From NCBI GenBank assembly GCA_021234155.1, contig JAJEKV010000017.1, forward strand, positions 16,998,372 to 17,062,371: a DNA stretch of 64,000 nt. Reading direction: 5' to 3'. The translations under genes were made by a program, and so were the position numbers. Shown here piece after piece: positions 43,337 to 55,844 of this stretch (the stretch's first letter is position 1; every line of letters begins with the position of its first letter). Under the pieces are notes generated by a model. That model had not been told where the DNA came from, made no database searches, and saw nothing but the letters and a program-made list of their open reading frames with translations. This stretch comes from Isoetes taiwanensis. Lineage: Eukaryota > Streptophyta > Lycopodiopsida > Isoetales > Isoetaceae.

Positions 43337-45012
43337 CAGCAGAGGCAAGGTATCTGCAAAACACATGACGAGCATACAACAACTGAGCAAACAAGGATAT
43401 GGTCAAAGATATAATTCCTTTACAGGAGCAAATTTTACAAAGAGGTTTTATTGGTTATGAATCCTTCACAAAACGCACATGTCAACAATATGCCCACGAC
43501 TTTGAACAAACTCGGGACTTTATATAGAAGAAAACAAAGTAATCGGCGATTGCTATTAGAAACTTGCATATGCAAAACGTTGCAACGTTTTTAATCTAAA
43601 TGGCTCCTATCAATGTAATAGATGGAGCTCAAAGCTCCACTCTAATAAGGCGATCATTTGGCCATACTGGCGTTCCCAAAAACATTGCAATATTCAAGTA
43701 AAAGTTATAAGGTTCTCACCAGAAAAAACCGTAACGGTTAAATATTGTTAGAAAAGCCGGTTAAATATGTTAGAAATGCTAGCGCCTATGAAACATCACA
43801 AAGAATGAAGTAACCATCAGACATGACATGCATATTTTGGACAAGAAAATTTCATGGTGCATGATAAAAAATTATTGATTGCCGGAACTAACAAAATAGA
43901 AGGATATAAAAATTCAATAAGAAAATGAAACGCGACAGACAAAGCTATGTGTTCCGCGATCACATCCCCGACACCAATGTTGCAGCTATTGATATATGCA
44001 GGCCCTTCTTTAGGAGGTGACATGGTTTTACATCATGATCAAGGTGAGAAGGCAATTGGTGCATCATTCTTTAGAGAACTGTTAGTAAAGCTGGACTCCT
44101 CTCGCTTCTTTGTTTGATCATACTTTGTAACAAACCAATTGAAAAAATCCAGCTTGACATCTCAGATTGCTTTCGGCAACCTTTGTGCGCCACTAATATA
44201 GATGTGCATGTCCTTGCTTTCGAACTATGCACATGTCACATGTTGTCATCTCGAATGTTAAGGTTGCATCCCTTGTCGGCCGATGGTGGATTGCCTCCAA
44301 TATCTGCCGAAGATGAGGAAATGATGGAGCTATAAAATAATTTGGAGTAGACAAAAAATATTATGCTCCTTCCACTAAGCAAACCCTAACTTAGGATTCT
44401 ATTTTCTAAAACCGATTCAAAGAAGAGATGCACTGCGGAGATCTGCCCATGAAATATGGACTCATGAATTCACTTACCTTCCGAGAGAGACTTTAGGCTT
44501 TTTGCATTTGCACAATCGACAAGCAATTTTTCAGCACTTCGCTTCTTTGGCTACATGAGAAAGCTCATCTTGTAGAACGGGCTCCTCTTCATCAAATCAT
44601 TTTGAGTTTGTGGATGTGGCAAATTAATCGAAACAGACTTCAAATTCACCGCAGCAGAAAGATAGATTGTGTGCAACGAGCGGGGAAGAAGGAATAAGGG
44701 ACCGTGCGCCCAAACAAACCGTTGTTCGCAATTAGACGCCAAGCGCCATTTTCTCATTGCCGCCCTTGCACGGATGTCTCTAAAAATCTGTCTATTTTAA
44801 CCTAATTTGTTTTGAGCCATGAAATGGAAACCGGCGGAGAAGCAATCGCGGACAAGGAGAACATGGAGCAAAGCCGGAATGGTGCAAAGCTACCATGACT
44901 CCTCAATAACCGCTAATCAAAACAATTTTGAAAGCATCTCGACCGTCGGTTTAATTTAACGGTCAAGATTGCGCACAGACTATCACAAAACTCCTTTATT
45001 ATTATATATAGA

Positions 45013-45356
45013 TGAGGCCTCCCAAAAGACGTAATATAATTCACCTTTCTCTCACTCTCACAATTCACCTCTCTCTCCTCCCTCCCTCCCTCCCTCCCTC
45101 CCCCCTCCTGGGCCGGGCCACATGCTCCAAAATTTTTTATCTCTCATGCTATACGGCGAGAGATAATGTTTATACCGTATGGCATGAGAGACAATGAGAG
45201 ATAACTCTCTCTCTCATGCCTTAACAAGGCCCGTTAATGGCAAAAATAAAAATTGGCCACTTTTCCTTAATAATTTTTTTTTCGGGATCCTTTGATTTTT
45301 TTGCTTACGGCGTCGTGGACATGTCTGTGTCTCTGCTGATCAAGTTTTTCTCCATC
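45013..45356. other. Low-complexity flank with a strong hairpin
   Basis: CT/CCTC-rich sequence (45040-45110) is followed by inverted arms ATCTCTCATGCTATACGG (45140-45156) and CCGTATGGCATGAGAGA (45175-45191), around an 18-base loop. No gene is visible. Confidence 0.6.
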
Positions 45357-45361
45357 TTTCG
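45357..45361. repeat. Target-site duplication tttcg at the outer edge of the chromovirus A 3' LTR
   Basis: tttcg directly before the LTR matches the five bases after the 5' LTR of the other A copy (10965-10969). Confidence 0.6.
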
Positions 45362-47674
45362 TGTGACGCTCCCTGCTAAACATACGGCGCCCGACCGTAC
45401 ACTCGGCAGGAAATCCCCCATCCGGCTCATCAACCGCACAGGCCCTCCGTCTATCCCGCACTCTGGAACCTCCGTAATGCGGGAAGGGGACACGAAGGTG
45501 TCTTGCGCGCCCTTCCCCTATGGGCTCCTATCACAGCGGAAGCATAACACGTCAGAACTAGCAATACAATACAATATGCTACCTCGAGGGGTAGCTCAAT
45601 CGCATATCCATAGATGCAAAGAACATAATCATATGCCATAAAACATGAGAGCTCCTACCCGTGGCCCCGACACGTAAGGTAGTCGACTGACTGGATAGGC
45701 CTCAAGATAGAGCATACCGAATCATAACAATGGCGGGGCTGGCATAAGACAATGGCTAGGGTTGACCACTCCATCCGCCCCTCCTGTGCATACTTTGCAG
45801 ATGGGCTAGATCAAGCTGTGGCATGACTCTAACCTTCCGGATACGCAATCCCATGGCATCACCCATTGGGACTACCTGTGGTTGCATCTCCCGGGTCCGG
45901 ACGAGGTAGGAAGGGTTGCATCTCCCCTTCCCGGGTCTAGAGGCTCCACGGGCAGCTAGAGAATCGTGGCGACACACGATCTGCACCGACCGAACCCCCA
46001 AAACAAGAGCCAAGCCGACACTTGCAACTCTTGAGAGGCAGTGGCAACACCATTGCCCTGGGAGGTGTCGGACCCATGCTCGGCCCACACGTAAGTGACC
46101 CACCATAAGCCTAGCCCACTATGGGATCCCCGAAGCCCCCACTTCGGCGGGGATCCTCCCTCCATCTTGCCTCTAGCCCGTTGTGTAGTGCTGAGTCACA
46201 TCATAGCTTCCATAGCCGGTGGGTTCCTATGCACAAAGCCGCAACTAATAGGAACTAAGGGATCTACACTAGGAGCATACTACATATGGCCCTAGGTCTC
46301 TACCCCCCTTCCCAATACAAGAGGAGCACATGATCAACCAATATCACATACATCACATCATGATCAATATCAATATCATATGAACATCTTAACCTAACAT
46401 ACGTAGCTAACTAACAGTTAGGGTTCCTTGATTAGGGTTCAAGATGTTCAACAAAGGATCTAGGGTGGCTCTACTCTAGACACGAATCACTAGCCCATCT
46501 GGAGTGCTAACTTCCAGATGAACTAACATGAACTCTACTCAACCTACCTCCTCCAAAAGCGCTTCCTCCCATCCCCCGGCGCCTCCATGCTCCTAGACGT
46601 GGGTTCAAGGCTTGCTCCCTACGATCATACACACCTTCCGTGGGCCGCCGCCGTGCTAGACTATGATTTAATCCGGTGCTCGAAACGGGGTTTCGGGCAC
46701 GTGGATGAGAGTTCAGGTGCTAGGTCAGAGAAAAGGGTCTAGGGTTAGGGTTAGAGCTCATATAGGTGTGGGTCCACGTGGGATGCCACGTGGCACCACT
46801 AAGATGAGGCCGTGTGGCGGTTGCCCAATAGGATAAGGCCATGTGGAAATGGGCCTTATCCTAAGGTTATTTAAGTTAAACAATTAACTTAGATGTGCAC
46901 CCCTTGCCACCAGGGATAGGTTCAATACGATGTACGTTTTATACGGAATCACATTATGAATTGTATGATGACACAAATTTGTCGATAAAAAACGCAAAGC
47001 ACGCAAAAACAATTCGGCTGTCGGAAGATTTTAGCAGTCTGTGAAAACAACTATATCGGCGACGCTGGAAAATTTTTGGCGTCACGCTGAAAACCTTTAG
47101 GAAAACAGCGTCAAACCAAAATTTTTCGTCTGGCAAAAACAAAAACCTTGCCCACTCCCAAAGGACTTTTTTCGTCTGACGCCGATTTAGTTGTTTCTGG
47201 CGTCGGTGAAAATCTTCCCACGCCGGGAATTGTTTTTGCCGTATTTTTTGCCGTATTTTTTTTTTTGAACACGCTACTGCTTTTCATCGATGAAATGAAC
47301 TGCTGGATAAGCGTCAAAAATTTTCGCTGTCACGGCTATCCGCGGCTTTCGCTAAGACGTGTCCAACGTCGTCGCCCTTCGCCCGCGATTCTTTCTATTT
47401 CGCTGGCGAAAAAATTCCGATGCGGCTTTCCGCGGAAGGTTTCGGCGTGACGTAAGATTTTTTCCCCGGCTGAGGTATTTATATGTTAAATACGTATTTT
47501 ATTAAAAAATACGTATTTTTTAACTTTATACGTCAGAAATTTTAATTTTGTACGTATAGAACCTATCCCTGCTTGCCACTTATCCAAGGCATACAAGGTT
47601 ACCTAGGTAGACTTGTATGGTGACGGGTCCAGGAATATACGTATTTATGGCGTATATTCCCTTGGAACGTCACA
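45362..47674 (-). repeat. 3' LTR of chromovirus A, copy 2, with MITE inside
   Basis: TGTGACGCTCCCTGCT...GGAACGTCACA in plus orientation. It equals the LTR at 9337-10964 plus a 661-bp hAT MITE and its 8-bp target duplication. Confidence 0.9.
46911..47571. mobile_element. hAT-type MITE
   Basis: Perfect 13-bp terminal inverted repeats CAGGGATAGGTTC/GAACCTATCCCTG are flanked by the 8-bp direct repeat cttgccac (46903-46910 and 47572-47579). An 8-bp duplication and CAGGG ends are hAT hallmarks. The paralogous LTR at 9337-10964 has the empty site (CCTTGCCACTTATCC at about 10860). No transposase is encoded. Confidence 0.9.
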
Positions 47675-47684
47675 TTCTCCCCTT
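47675..47684 (-). other. Polypurine tract of chromovirus A
   Basis: The minus strand AAGGGGAGAA lies immediately before the 3' LTR. Confidence 0.75.
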
Positions 47685-48477
47685 AGGACAATCGTCCCTC
47701 AAAGATCGCTAGCTAAGGCGACGAGCCTATCTATCCTGCAAAACGACATAAGATCATACACTTAAGTTTAATTTAAACGATCAACTTCCTATTAAAGTTT
47801 AAATGTCAAAATTTAGGCTATATTTGTTACTTCTTACAATAATTCAAAACATTATTATAAGAGTTATTAGGGTTCATAATCCAAATTATGGTTCCCCCAT
47901 CTTCTCGTAATGCGCCCCACCTCGAAGCTCCTTCTCACTTGCCTGCACATGGAGCACATTACGTTAGTTTAATTAATAAGTTTGTGGTTTTAGGGGACCA
48001 CCCCCCTTACCAATACCTTGCACTCGATCATGGCCCTTTCGGATTTGAGCTTAAGGACCATTTAAGATGATCCCATCATTGCCCATGATCAAGTGCTACC
48101 TTGTACTCGGTTACCCCCGGGCCGAAAGTACCCCTAGTGCATCATGCCCCAAGGGTTTTAAGCTAGGGAACGTCTCACCATCCCATCATCGCACATGATC
48201 ACTTTAACCTTCACCATGACCCCCTATGGCGGTGTGCGTAACCCCACATCGTGGCATAGAGAGCATCCCAACCGATGTCTCATCATCGCAAGCACCATGC
48301 CTTTCCTCTCTCTCTCGCATGACCCTATTGGTCATGCGCACCTCTTGGTGCATGTTGGCCTAGAGAACGCCTTAAAGGCTTATCTCATCATCGCCCACAT
48401 GTTCCAAGATTCTGGCCTATGTATTCGACTAACTAGAATACATCTGCCAGAACTAGAGGCTAACTAAACATACTAAG
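47685..48477 (-). other. 3' untranslated region of chromovirus A, copy 2
   Basis: No gene is seen. Several tracts read as rearranged short repeats (CATCATCGC(A/C)CATGATC-like), which occur four times between 48073 and 48400. Confidence 0.5.
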
Positions 48478-48608
48478 CTAACCTCCTGGCAAGTCGGGGT
48501 CGACCAAGTCGGAGACGACTCGCCCATCAAACTCCTTCATAAATTCTGGGTATTGCTTCTCCAAATCCTGCTTCAATACCCATGTCGCGTCTTCCACGGG
48601 CAAGTGCT
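48478..48608 (-). pseudogene. Chromodomain C-terminal end of chromovirus A, separated by element N
   Basis: The minus strand from the N junction encodes HLPVEDATWVLKQDLEKQYP and ends ...DLPGG at a TAG (48480-48478). It is the direct continuation of the KWKH at 59432-59445. It shows exactly where element N inserted. Confidence 0.85.
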
Positions 48609-49204
48609 TGTTAGTCCTGTGCCTCCTGGTACAGGACTATTCATGCATACGACGGACCAGGTCAAGCTCAAGGATCCTGCATGTGCACTCCGGGTCAGCC
48701 CGTCAAAAGCCCAACAAAGACCAAGCAGCAGCACCACCTTGATCAAAGCCACGGTTCGCTACCAAGAGGCGCCCGCCGGACAAGTGATGACCGGCCTTTG
48801 CCGCGTCAGCGTCAGCGTGATTCTAGGCACTTCAAGAGGCACCGCCAGCATTCCTGCAAATCAGGCCTCCTTCCAGGAGTCGGCACCGAGATCAGTCAGA
48901 GTGTCTATATTGGGCCAAAGGCCATTGTACTATATATATGAGTAGAGCTAGCACATGAGTTTTAGATGAGTTTTGAGTCTTGTCTCCGTTCAGTCTTCTC
49001 TCGATTGCGAGAGCTCATGTATGTTCATCATTGATATCAAGGAAGCTTATCATTTTCCTCTCATTATTCTCTTTTGTTCTGTTTTCTTCTTCTTGTTCTC
49101 TTCTTGCAAATCCCGCGTGACATAGTCCCCCGGATTCTCCTGTTCGATCCACGGGTCCTCACAAAGGGCTGTCTTGCGGGGAGTTCGAACCCGGACCCCA
49201 AACA
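48609..49204 (+). repeat. 5' LTR of element N
   Basis: 596 bp, TGTTAGTCCTGTGCC...ACCCCAAACA. Near-identical to the 3' LTR (58841-59431) and to the solo LTR at 18494. Confidence 0.9.
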
Positions 49205-49205
49205 C

Positions 49206-50514
49206 ATGCCGCCTGCCGGAGGGTCTGATTCGCTTTTCCTTTTTTCTGTCGCCATGTCTGTCATACGCCTCTGCCTTCACAACCATCATCTCCTCCGGGT
49301 GGACAGGGATATCCACATGTCTCTTTTGCGCCTCCCCAGGACTTTCCCTTTCCTACCTTTCCCACCGCTCTTCCTGTTTACAACCTTACCGACCTCAAAA
49401 CAAATGATCAGGCACCTCCAGTACCTCCACCTCAGCAACCCCTTCATCAGGGTCTTTCCGGCACCATGCCACCTCCAACTCCACCTCAATATAATCCCTA
49501 TCCAGTTCCTGTCCAGCCAAGCACTTTCACCTCTACCTTTCAGACCCTTAAGCTGACTTATCCCACCTTTGGCAACACGAAAGGTAAACCCTTAGACCAA
49601 AGTGCTCAGGCCCACATGGAAGAATTTGAGGCTCTGGCTGTCCTGAATGGTCATGCGCAACCTCAACTGAAATTCCACATCTTTTCCACCACACTGCGTG
49701 GCTCTCCTCATCAATGGCTCATGTCAAACAAAACCCACTGGAAACAAGATTGGTCAGAAATGAGAACTGCTTTTCTTTCTCACTATGGGACCACGGATGA
49801 TGATCAACTTCATCTCAAGCAACTCAATGACCTTCAACAAGAGCCCACTTGAGTCCCAGACGGGATTTTGCAGATCGTCTTCACATTCTCGCCGGCAGAA
49901 CTCAAGGAGTACCCCACACTGAGCCGGATTTTGGTGCGGTTTCTCCAAGGACTTCCTCCGCCTATCCGACTCATGACCGAATACCGCTACCAAGACTTTG
50001 GAGCAAAGCTATCGACCTTGTCAATCACTTTCGGCCAATGTTTCCTCCCGTGGCGCGGGCTCTTCGTGAGCTCCCTTTCATTCCACCCGCCATGGTTCCA
50101 CAAACCTGGCCTGTTCAACCTCAACACGCCAATCCGCTAGCCGCTATCGGATCCGGGTGCCATATTTGCAAATATCAAGGCCACTTGGCGAATGAGTGCA
50201 ACTCCACCAATGGCCCGCCTCATTGTAAAAGATGCAACATGTGCAATCATGCCACTAAGAGTGCACTCGCACTCATCCTACACCTTTCCGCAACAAACCT
50301 GGTTTATCAAGTGCAAACCACACCTCAAGAACAATCGCTGACTATCAAGAGCCACCATTGCGTGACGCAACCCAATCAACTCTATCGGCAGCGGGAGCAA
50401 CAACGGGACCCAACACACGCCCTCCTTTTGATCCTTCTAAAGCCCAAGTGTTATCACCGCCAAGAATGGGGTCATACCACCACAAGTGTCCTCAACTTCC
50501 ACAAGTTCAGGTAA
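49206..50514 (+). pseudogene. Element N gag
   Basis: The frames start with MPPAGGSDS directly after the LTR, shifting to a proline-rich segment (PPPTPPQYNPYPVPVQP at 49466). The capsid core follows (GKPLDQSAQAHMEEFEALAV, LKFHIFSTTLRGSPHQWL, DWSEMRTAFLSHY). A zinc-knuckle-like cluster lies at about 50155-50260 (CHICKYQGHLANEC, then CKRCNMCNHATKSA). It forms the particle that packages RNA. At least two frameshifts (about 49460 and 49850). Confidence 0.75.
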
Positions 50515-50798
50515 AACTTCACGGCACAAATCAGACCACCTCGGTCCGCCTCACGGCTTACCAACTCTGGATTGCCAATGGAAAACAAGGCCGGCGCCCC
50601 GTTCTTTCGCAGAAGCCACCAAGGCAGCGCCCAAGAATCACGCTATCAACCAGCTCCTCGCCACTCAACCTCAATTTGGATCAACAAGCACAGGAAGAAA
50701 TTTTTCAGGCTCTTAATCCTCCAATCCAGCCGTCAAATTGGGTTGGTTTGGTTTCACACACCGCACTGTAGCGCCACGCCCCTTAACCACTATTCCTA

Positions 50799-52133
50799 AT
50801 GGCACCCAACCTGGCTTTGCGGTCGACACAATCCCTCATGAAGAGGAAAAAAGGTTCACTTTGCACGGGACTTGAGAAACTCATGCCGAATGTCATGCCT
50901 AAAGTTCGCCAAAGCATTCGAACCTCATGCAAGCTGCCAAGGCCACAGACGTTGGCCAATATTCATGCCACCACTAGAGCTCAACAAAGACAAGAAGCAC
51001 CTTCCACGTCTCAACCTCCACGCTCTCAGACATATCCAAATATCGCTGCAGAGGTTGACCTACTCAAAGAAGTTGCTGCTTTATTACCACGCACTCCAGC
51101 ACCTGTGGATCCAGCAGATCCTTTTTCTCATGTGCCTCTGGAACTCCAAGAGGAGCTGGCAAAAATCAAAATTCCTTTAAGTTTGGCAACAATTTTGAAA
51201 CTTTGTCCTGCTCTCAAGGACCAGTTACCACTCCCGACTGTTTTGGTTGGGGCTGTTGCTACCTCTACACCCACGATCCATGCCATGGTGGGCAATCAAC
51301 AAGTCAATCATGTTCAAATTGACGGAGGTAGCACGGTAAATCTCATCATGGATAAACTCCGCAAACAAATGGGCATCAAACAACTCTATCGTGCCCCATA
51401 TGACATCAAATTGGCCAATGGCCATATCACGAGACCTCAAGGCGTCACGCCTCTTCTTCACATCAACATTGGTGATCTCCGATTCCCCTTGGAATTTGGT
51501 GTTTGGAAGGCTGGAGAAGATCTAGGTGATTATGAAATGTTGGTCGGCAGACCTTTTCTCCGCCAGGCCAAGAGTATCCATTACTGGGCCACGGATCAGT
51601 TAGTTATCACGATGGTCACCTTAATGCCACTATGGACCCGAAACCGTAAAAATCATTTCGGGTCGACAATGCTGAACCCTCTCGCATTAATCGATTCTCG
51701 GAGGACGCTCGTAATATCTATCAAGTTCGAGGGCTCCACCAGAAGTGCGCCTCGGGCCATCCTACCCCGAAAGTATGCTGATCCTTGGGGAGAAATGACT
51801 CTTGATCAGGACCAGGTTGTGGCAGCTTTGCTTGACCCTTACCGGCTCCCTTGCAATAGAATCCAACGTGTTGATCACTTTTCGTGGTTCGAACCTCCCC
51901 GCAGCCCCGTAGATGTACACGCCTGTCATGAAGCAACCCGCTTGATGAAACTCAAGAACCTCTCTTTTTTCACCACCAGAGTGCCACGCATCCCCGTTAT
52001 GCTTCAACCTCCTGCTCATATTGTCCGTGACACGGAAGTTATCCCCATATTCAAACTCCCTAAGTCGAGATCGTGGACGAGGCAACAATCACCGTCCCGC
52101 ATTGCCGCAAAATCTTCCGACACCCTATCGTAG
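50799..52133 (+). pseudogene. Element N aspartic protease region
   Basis: A 444-codon open frame. The catalytic motif is in VQIDGGSTVNLIMD (DGGS at 51321-51332), followed by LANGHITRPQGV, LRFPLEFGVW and the late protease motif YEMLVGRPFLRQ. It processes the polyprotein. The preceding part (50799-51250) is low-complexity linker, and the following part leads into RT. The frame is the longest intact one in this element. Confidence 0.75.
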
Positions 52134-52149
52134 CCAGTATTGCCACGCT

Positions 52150-53500
52150 CTTCAAAAAGTTCGCACATTTTCTACCGGAGCTACGAGATCTTCGAGGGAT
52201 CAACAAAGCCTTGGGGAACTCACCATTCCTACCAAATCGATGCACGCCCCGCTTAGCAACGACAAAGACCGGGCTCAACCCCACTACCGGATCGCCAAGG
52301 GAAATTGACAAACTCCTTCGCAGTTTGATCTATGAGGTCAAACATTCCGAATGGGTGAGCCCCATCGCCATTGCACTCAAACACAATGGTAAGATCCGCT
52401 TATGGACTACCTAAAACTCAATCAGGCCACGGAGCGTGACCATTTTCCCCTTCCCTTCACGCACTGTGTTCGAAGAGGTTGCCGGGCATGAGATGTACTC
52501 CTTCATGGATGGTTTTTCCGGGCTACAATCGATCTCAATCAAAGAATCGATCAACTCAAGACTACTTTCACCACCCCTGCGGGGCACTTTTTGCCTACAA
52601 GGTGGTTCCTTTGGATTATCAAACTCTCCATCAACGTTTCAACGCATCATGCTCTCGGTTTTTCATGATTTTATGAAGGAAAATCCCTTTTGCAAATTTT
52701 TCAAGATGACTTCTCCGCCACAGATTCCATGGCTGACCATTTGGATAAATTGGAACTCGCTTTCGTGAATGTGATGAGTCCCAAGATTAGTCTCAATCTC
52801 AAAAATGCACCTTTTGCGCCACTTCGTGTGTTCTGTTGGGACATCGTTATCGCCAGCGTGTATCACCACGGATCCTCTTTAAAAATCGGTTGGTGCTCAA
52901 GGCTCAAGCACCAGCCAATATCAAGGAGACACGCCTTTTCCGGTAAGGTCAATTATTACTCCACCTTCATTCCCGGACTAGCAGCCATTGCGCATCCCAT
53001 TCATAAACTCACGGGTGATGAATCCACACGGCTTGGAATTCCTGTGCGGATGTCGCTTTCCACAGCTTGAAGCTCTTGCTTACTCAGGCCCGGTTCTTGT
53101 TCCTCCTCAATGGGACAAGCCCTTTCATGTTCATGTCGATGTCTCTAAGATTTGCTATTGAGCCGTTCTTTTCAAGAATATGATGCACATTACACCGACA
53201 AACCAAAACCGATACGCCCAAACCGAAAACTCAATCCGGCTGAAGCAACTACTCTCGCCGCAGCGAAGCCTTAGGTTTAATTTTTTCAAGGCCCAACGCT
53301 TTCCGTCACTATCTTTTGGGCAGTCAGATCAAATTCTTTGTTGACCACCAGGCACTTCTTTATTTGATCAACAAATCCACGCCCACGGGCCGCATTGCTC
53401 GTTGGGTCCTCCTTCTGCAAGAATTTGCACCTTTTGAAATTGTTCACAAGGCCGGCAAATCTCATGTTGTCCCGGATTATCTTTCACGCATCCACACAGA
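52150..53500 (+). pseudogene. Element N reverse transcriptase and RNase H, broken
   Basis: Pieces in order: LIYEVKHSEWVSPIAIALKH at about 52325-52385; YSFMDGFSG near 52497-52523; FGLSNSPSTFQRIM near 52600-52650; the catalytic region IFQDDFSATDSMADHL at about 52693-52740; then RNase H HQALLYLINKSTPTGRIARW and the tail HVVPDYLSRI (53340-53495). At least five frame breaks, so it is inactive as written. Confidence 0.75.
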
Positions 53501-54780
53501 TGATCCCTCCACTGGAGTCTCAGACGCCTTTCCTGACGCTCAACTCTTTCTGGTCACGGCAACACCTCATTGGTTCCATGACTTTCAGCAGTATCTCCTC
53601 ACAGGCGCTCTTCCACCAGAGGACGCCACGCTCTCTCCAGCCAAGCGACAATCCCGTCGACATCAATTTCTCCGCGAGGTCCGTGACTACACCATGGTTG
53701 CAGGCCATCTTTACAAAAAGGGTAAGGATACCATCCTTCGACGCTGTGTTCTCCCTCATGAGGTCCCAGATATTGTTCGAGAAGCCCATGAAGGGCTCGG
53801 TGGTGGTCATTTTCATGGTGACACCACGGCACGCAAAATCCTTCTTGCTGGTTATTTTTGGCCCACGCTTTTCAAAGACGCTCACGCCCACGCCCGCACG
53901 TGTGATGCTTGTCAGCGTGTGGGAAAGCCCACGGCCCGTGACGCTCTTCCATTAACGCCGGTCGCCACGCCCCTTCCCTTCAGCAAATGGGGGATGGATT
54001 TTGTGGGACCCATTGATCCGCCTGCGCGGCACACCCGTGCCCGCTACATTCTGGTTCTCACTGACTACGCTACCAAATGGGCGGAAGCTTTGCGCGACTT
54101 CCGCACAACACCGCAGCCAAAGACGCCCAAGGTCATCTATCAACAAATCATCACGCTGATTCCGCGCCCTACCTGAGCTGGTCGCTGATCGTGGTGTCCA
54201 TTTTATCAATCATACCATCAAGGAGCGACGGATTATCTCCCCGATACATCATCACAAGAGCACACCTTACTATCCTTATGGGAATGGTTTGGCGTAGCAC
54301 CAACAAAACTCGGGTCACAATTCTCAAGAAAATTTGTGACGCTTCGCGACCGGACCGGCAAACCAAGCTTCCTAATGTTATTTTTGGGCTTATAATACTT
54401 GTTTCAAAATAGCTACAGTCACACTCCTTTTAAATTGGTTTATGGTCAAGAAGCTCTCATGCCGTTTTGAATACATCCTTCCAACTCTCCGATTTTCAAC
54501 CGGCTACCGCCCATAATCTACCTTTGACTCAAAGAAAGGGTTTATCAATTGGAACAGTTGGATGAACTTAGAAGGGATGCTTATATTCGTGTTCTTCATG
54601 GACAACGGTTGCGAGAAATCATTGCATGACAAAAGACTTAAGACAAAAACATTCAACGAAGGAGATTTGGTTCTTCTTTATGATTCTCTAGACAAAAATT
54701 TTTCGGGTAAGCTAAAGTTTCGATGGTTTGGCCCTTATCAAATTGTTCAAGTGGTGCAACCCCGTTTTCCAACCGGGTGA
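53501..54780 (+). pseudogene. Element N integrase
   Basis: The open frame 53316-54176 continues through the zinc-binding HEGLGGGHFHGDTT ... CDACQR (about 53785-53920), then the catalytic core start SKWGMDFVGPIDPP and LVLTDYATKWAEAL (to about 54095). After a broken stretch, the C-terminal piece 54562-54780 has the GPY/F domain (FNEGDLVLLYDS, FRWFGPYQIVQ). There is no chromodomain after it, unlike elements A and B. Confidence 0.8.
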
Positions 54781-55844
54781 GTTAGATGGAACTCCATTAC
54801 CTATACCCGGTTAATGGCTTTCGCCTCAAAACATTTCATACCACGTAAAGTGAAAATCAACAAATGGATGTCGCTCCAAACACAAACACAAACACAACAG
54901 ATAGTGACTAATTGGCGGCATATTTATATTATATAGGTGGAATTTTTACAAAATGTGGGCAGAACCCAGCTATTTCCGCTATGGGCAGTGCCCTATTTAC
55001 AAAAACGGGCTCAGAGCCCTATCTACTAAGTCCTAAGAAGAACACCCTCTACTCCGGGTTCGGAGCAGAGGTAATACGCAGGATGTGGTACCGGTTGTGC
55101 TTTCGGGGTCAAATAAGCAGTGCGAGAATCACCTCCATCCCGTTGGTGTGGGGATCGGCATGCTTTCGGCCATGCCGCAAGCACACTGGGGTCCATAGCA
55201 ATGCCACGATTGTGGCCAGTCCATTTTGCACGTAATCCACTCCAGGCAGTTGGAAGGCATAGTGCATTTGTCATGCAAACCAGCAGCAGACATACTGAGC
55301 GCCATCGGGTGTCTTCGCTCCAACCTTTGCTTCTCTTATATAGCCAACCGAGGAACTCCCTGTCGACGTGGACCAATCAAAAATTCGCCAACGTGGTTGC
55401 AATGCAAGGCTGTTACTAAATGGGGAATCTTTTCTCCCGCCGCATATCTAGCCATGGTACCTTCTGACACCTTCGTTTTAATGATATCCCACTTCGAGTT
55501 GCTAGCATTAAATGTCATTCCTTCTTTTCACGCCCGTCGAACATTAATGTGTGTCCTTTTGCCACCTGTCACATCAGATCATTCACTTACGTCTCATCGC
55601 CACCGTTCATTGCTTCTCCCTTTACCATTTGGGGACTTAGCCAAATTTTGCCTTTCAATTGCCCACTTCGCATCTGTCGCCACCTGGCCTCATCAACGGT
55701 TGAAGGTTCGCCCTCATCATGCCCCTTCACCTACACTCCCCGGCGCCCCTAAAACCTTTTCGATCTATCTGCGCCTTAGCCGTCTTACATTTCTACGCTC
55801 TCCGCCTTCTCTAGACGGTTCCTTCGTTTAGGCGTTTTTTCGCC
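54781..55844 (+). other. Spacer between pol and the extra ORF in element N
   Basis: No recognisable gene. Short frames on both strands overlap without family resemblance. The end (55700-55844) is pyrimidine-rich and directly precedes the ORF3 start, as a leader might. Confidence 0.45.

Larger units (their letters stand above)
40859..45012 (-). mobile_element. Non-autonomous Helitron
   Basis: Read on the minus strand, it starts TCTATATATAATAATAAAGGAG after a host A (45013) and ends with a GC hairpin, ACTTTTT and CTAG before a host T (40858), matching Helitron ends inserted between A and T. No Rep/helicase is present. It carries an LRR receptor-kinase fragment (41534-41821), three imperfect repeats of about 65 bp (about 42261-42452), and a perfect 2 x 55-bp tandem repeat (43227-43336). 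The remainder (41822-45012) has only short frames without recognisable products. Confidence 0.7.
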
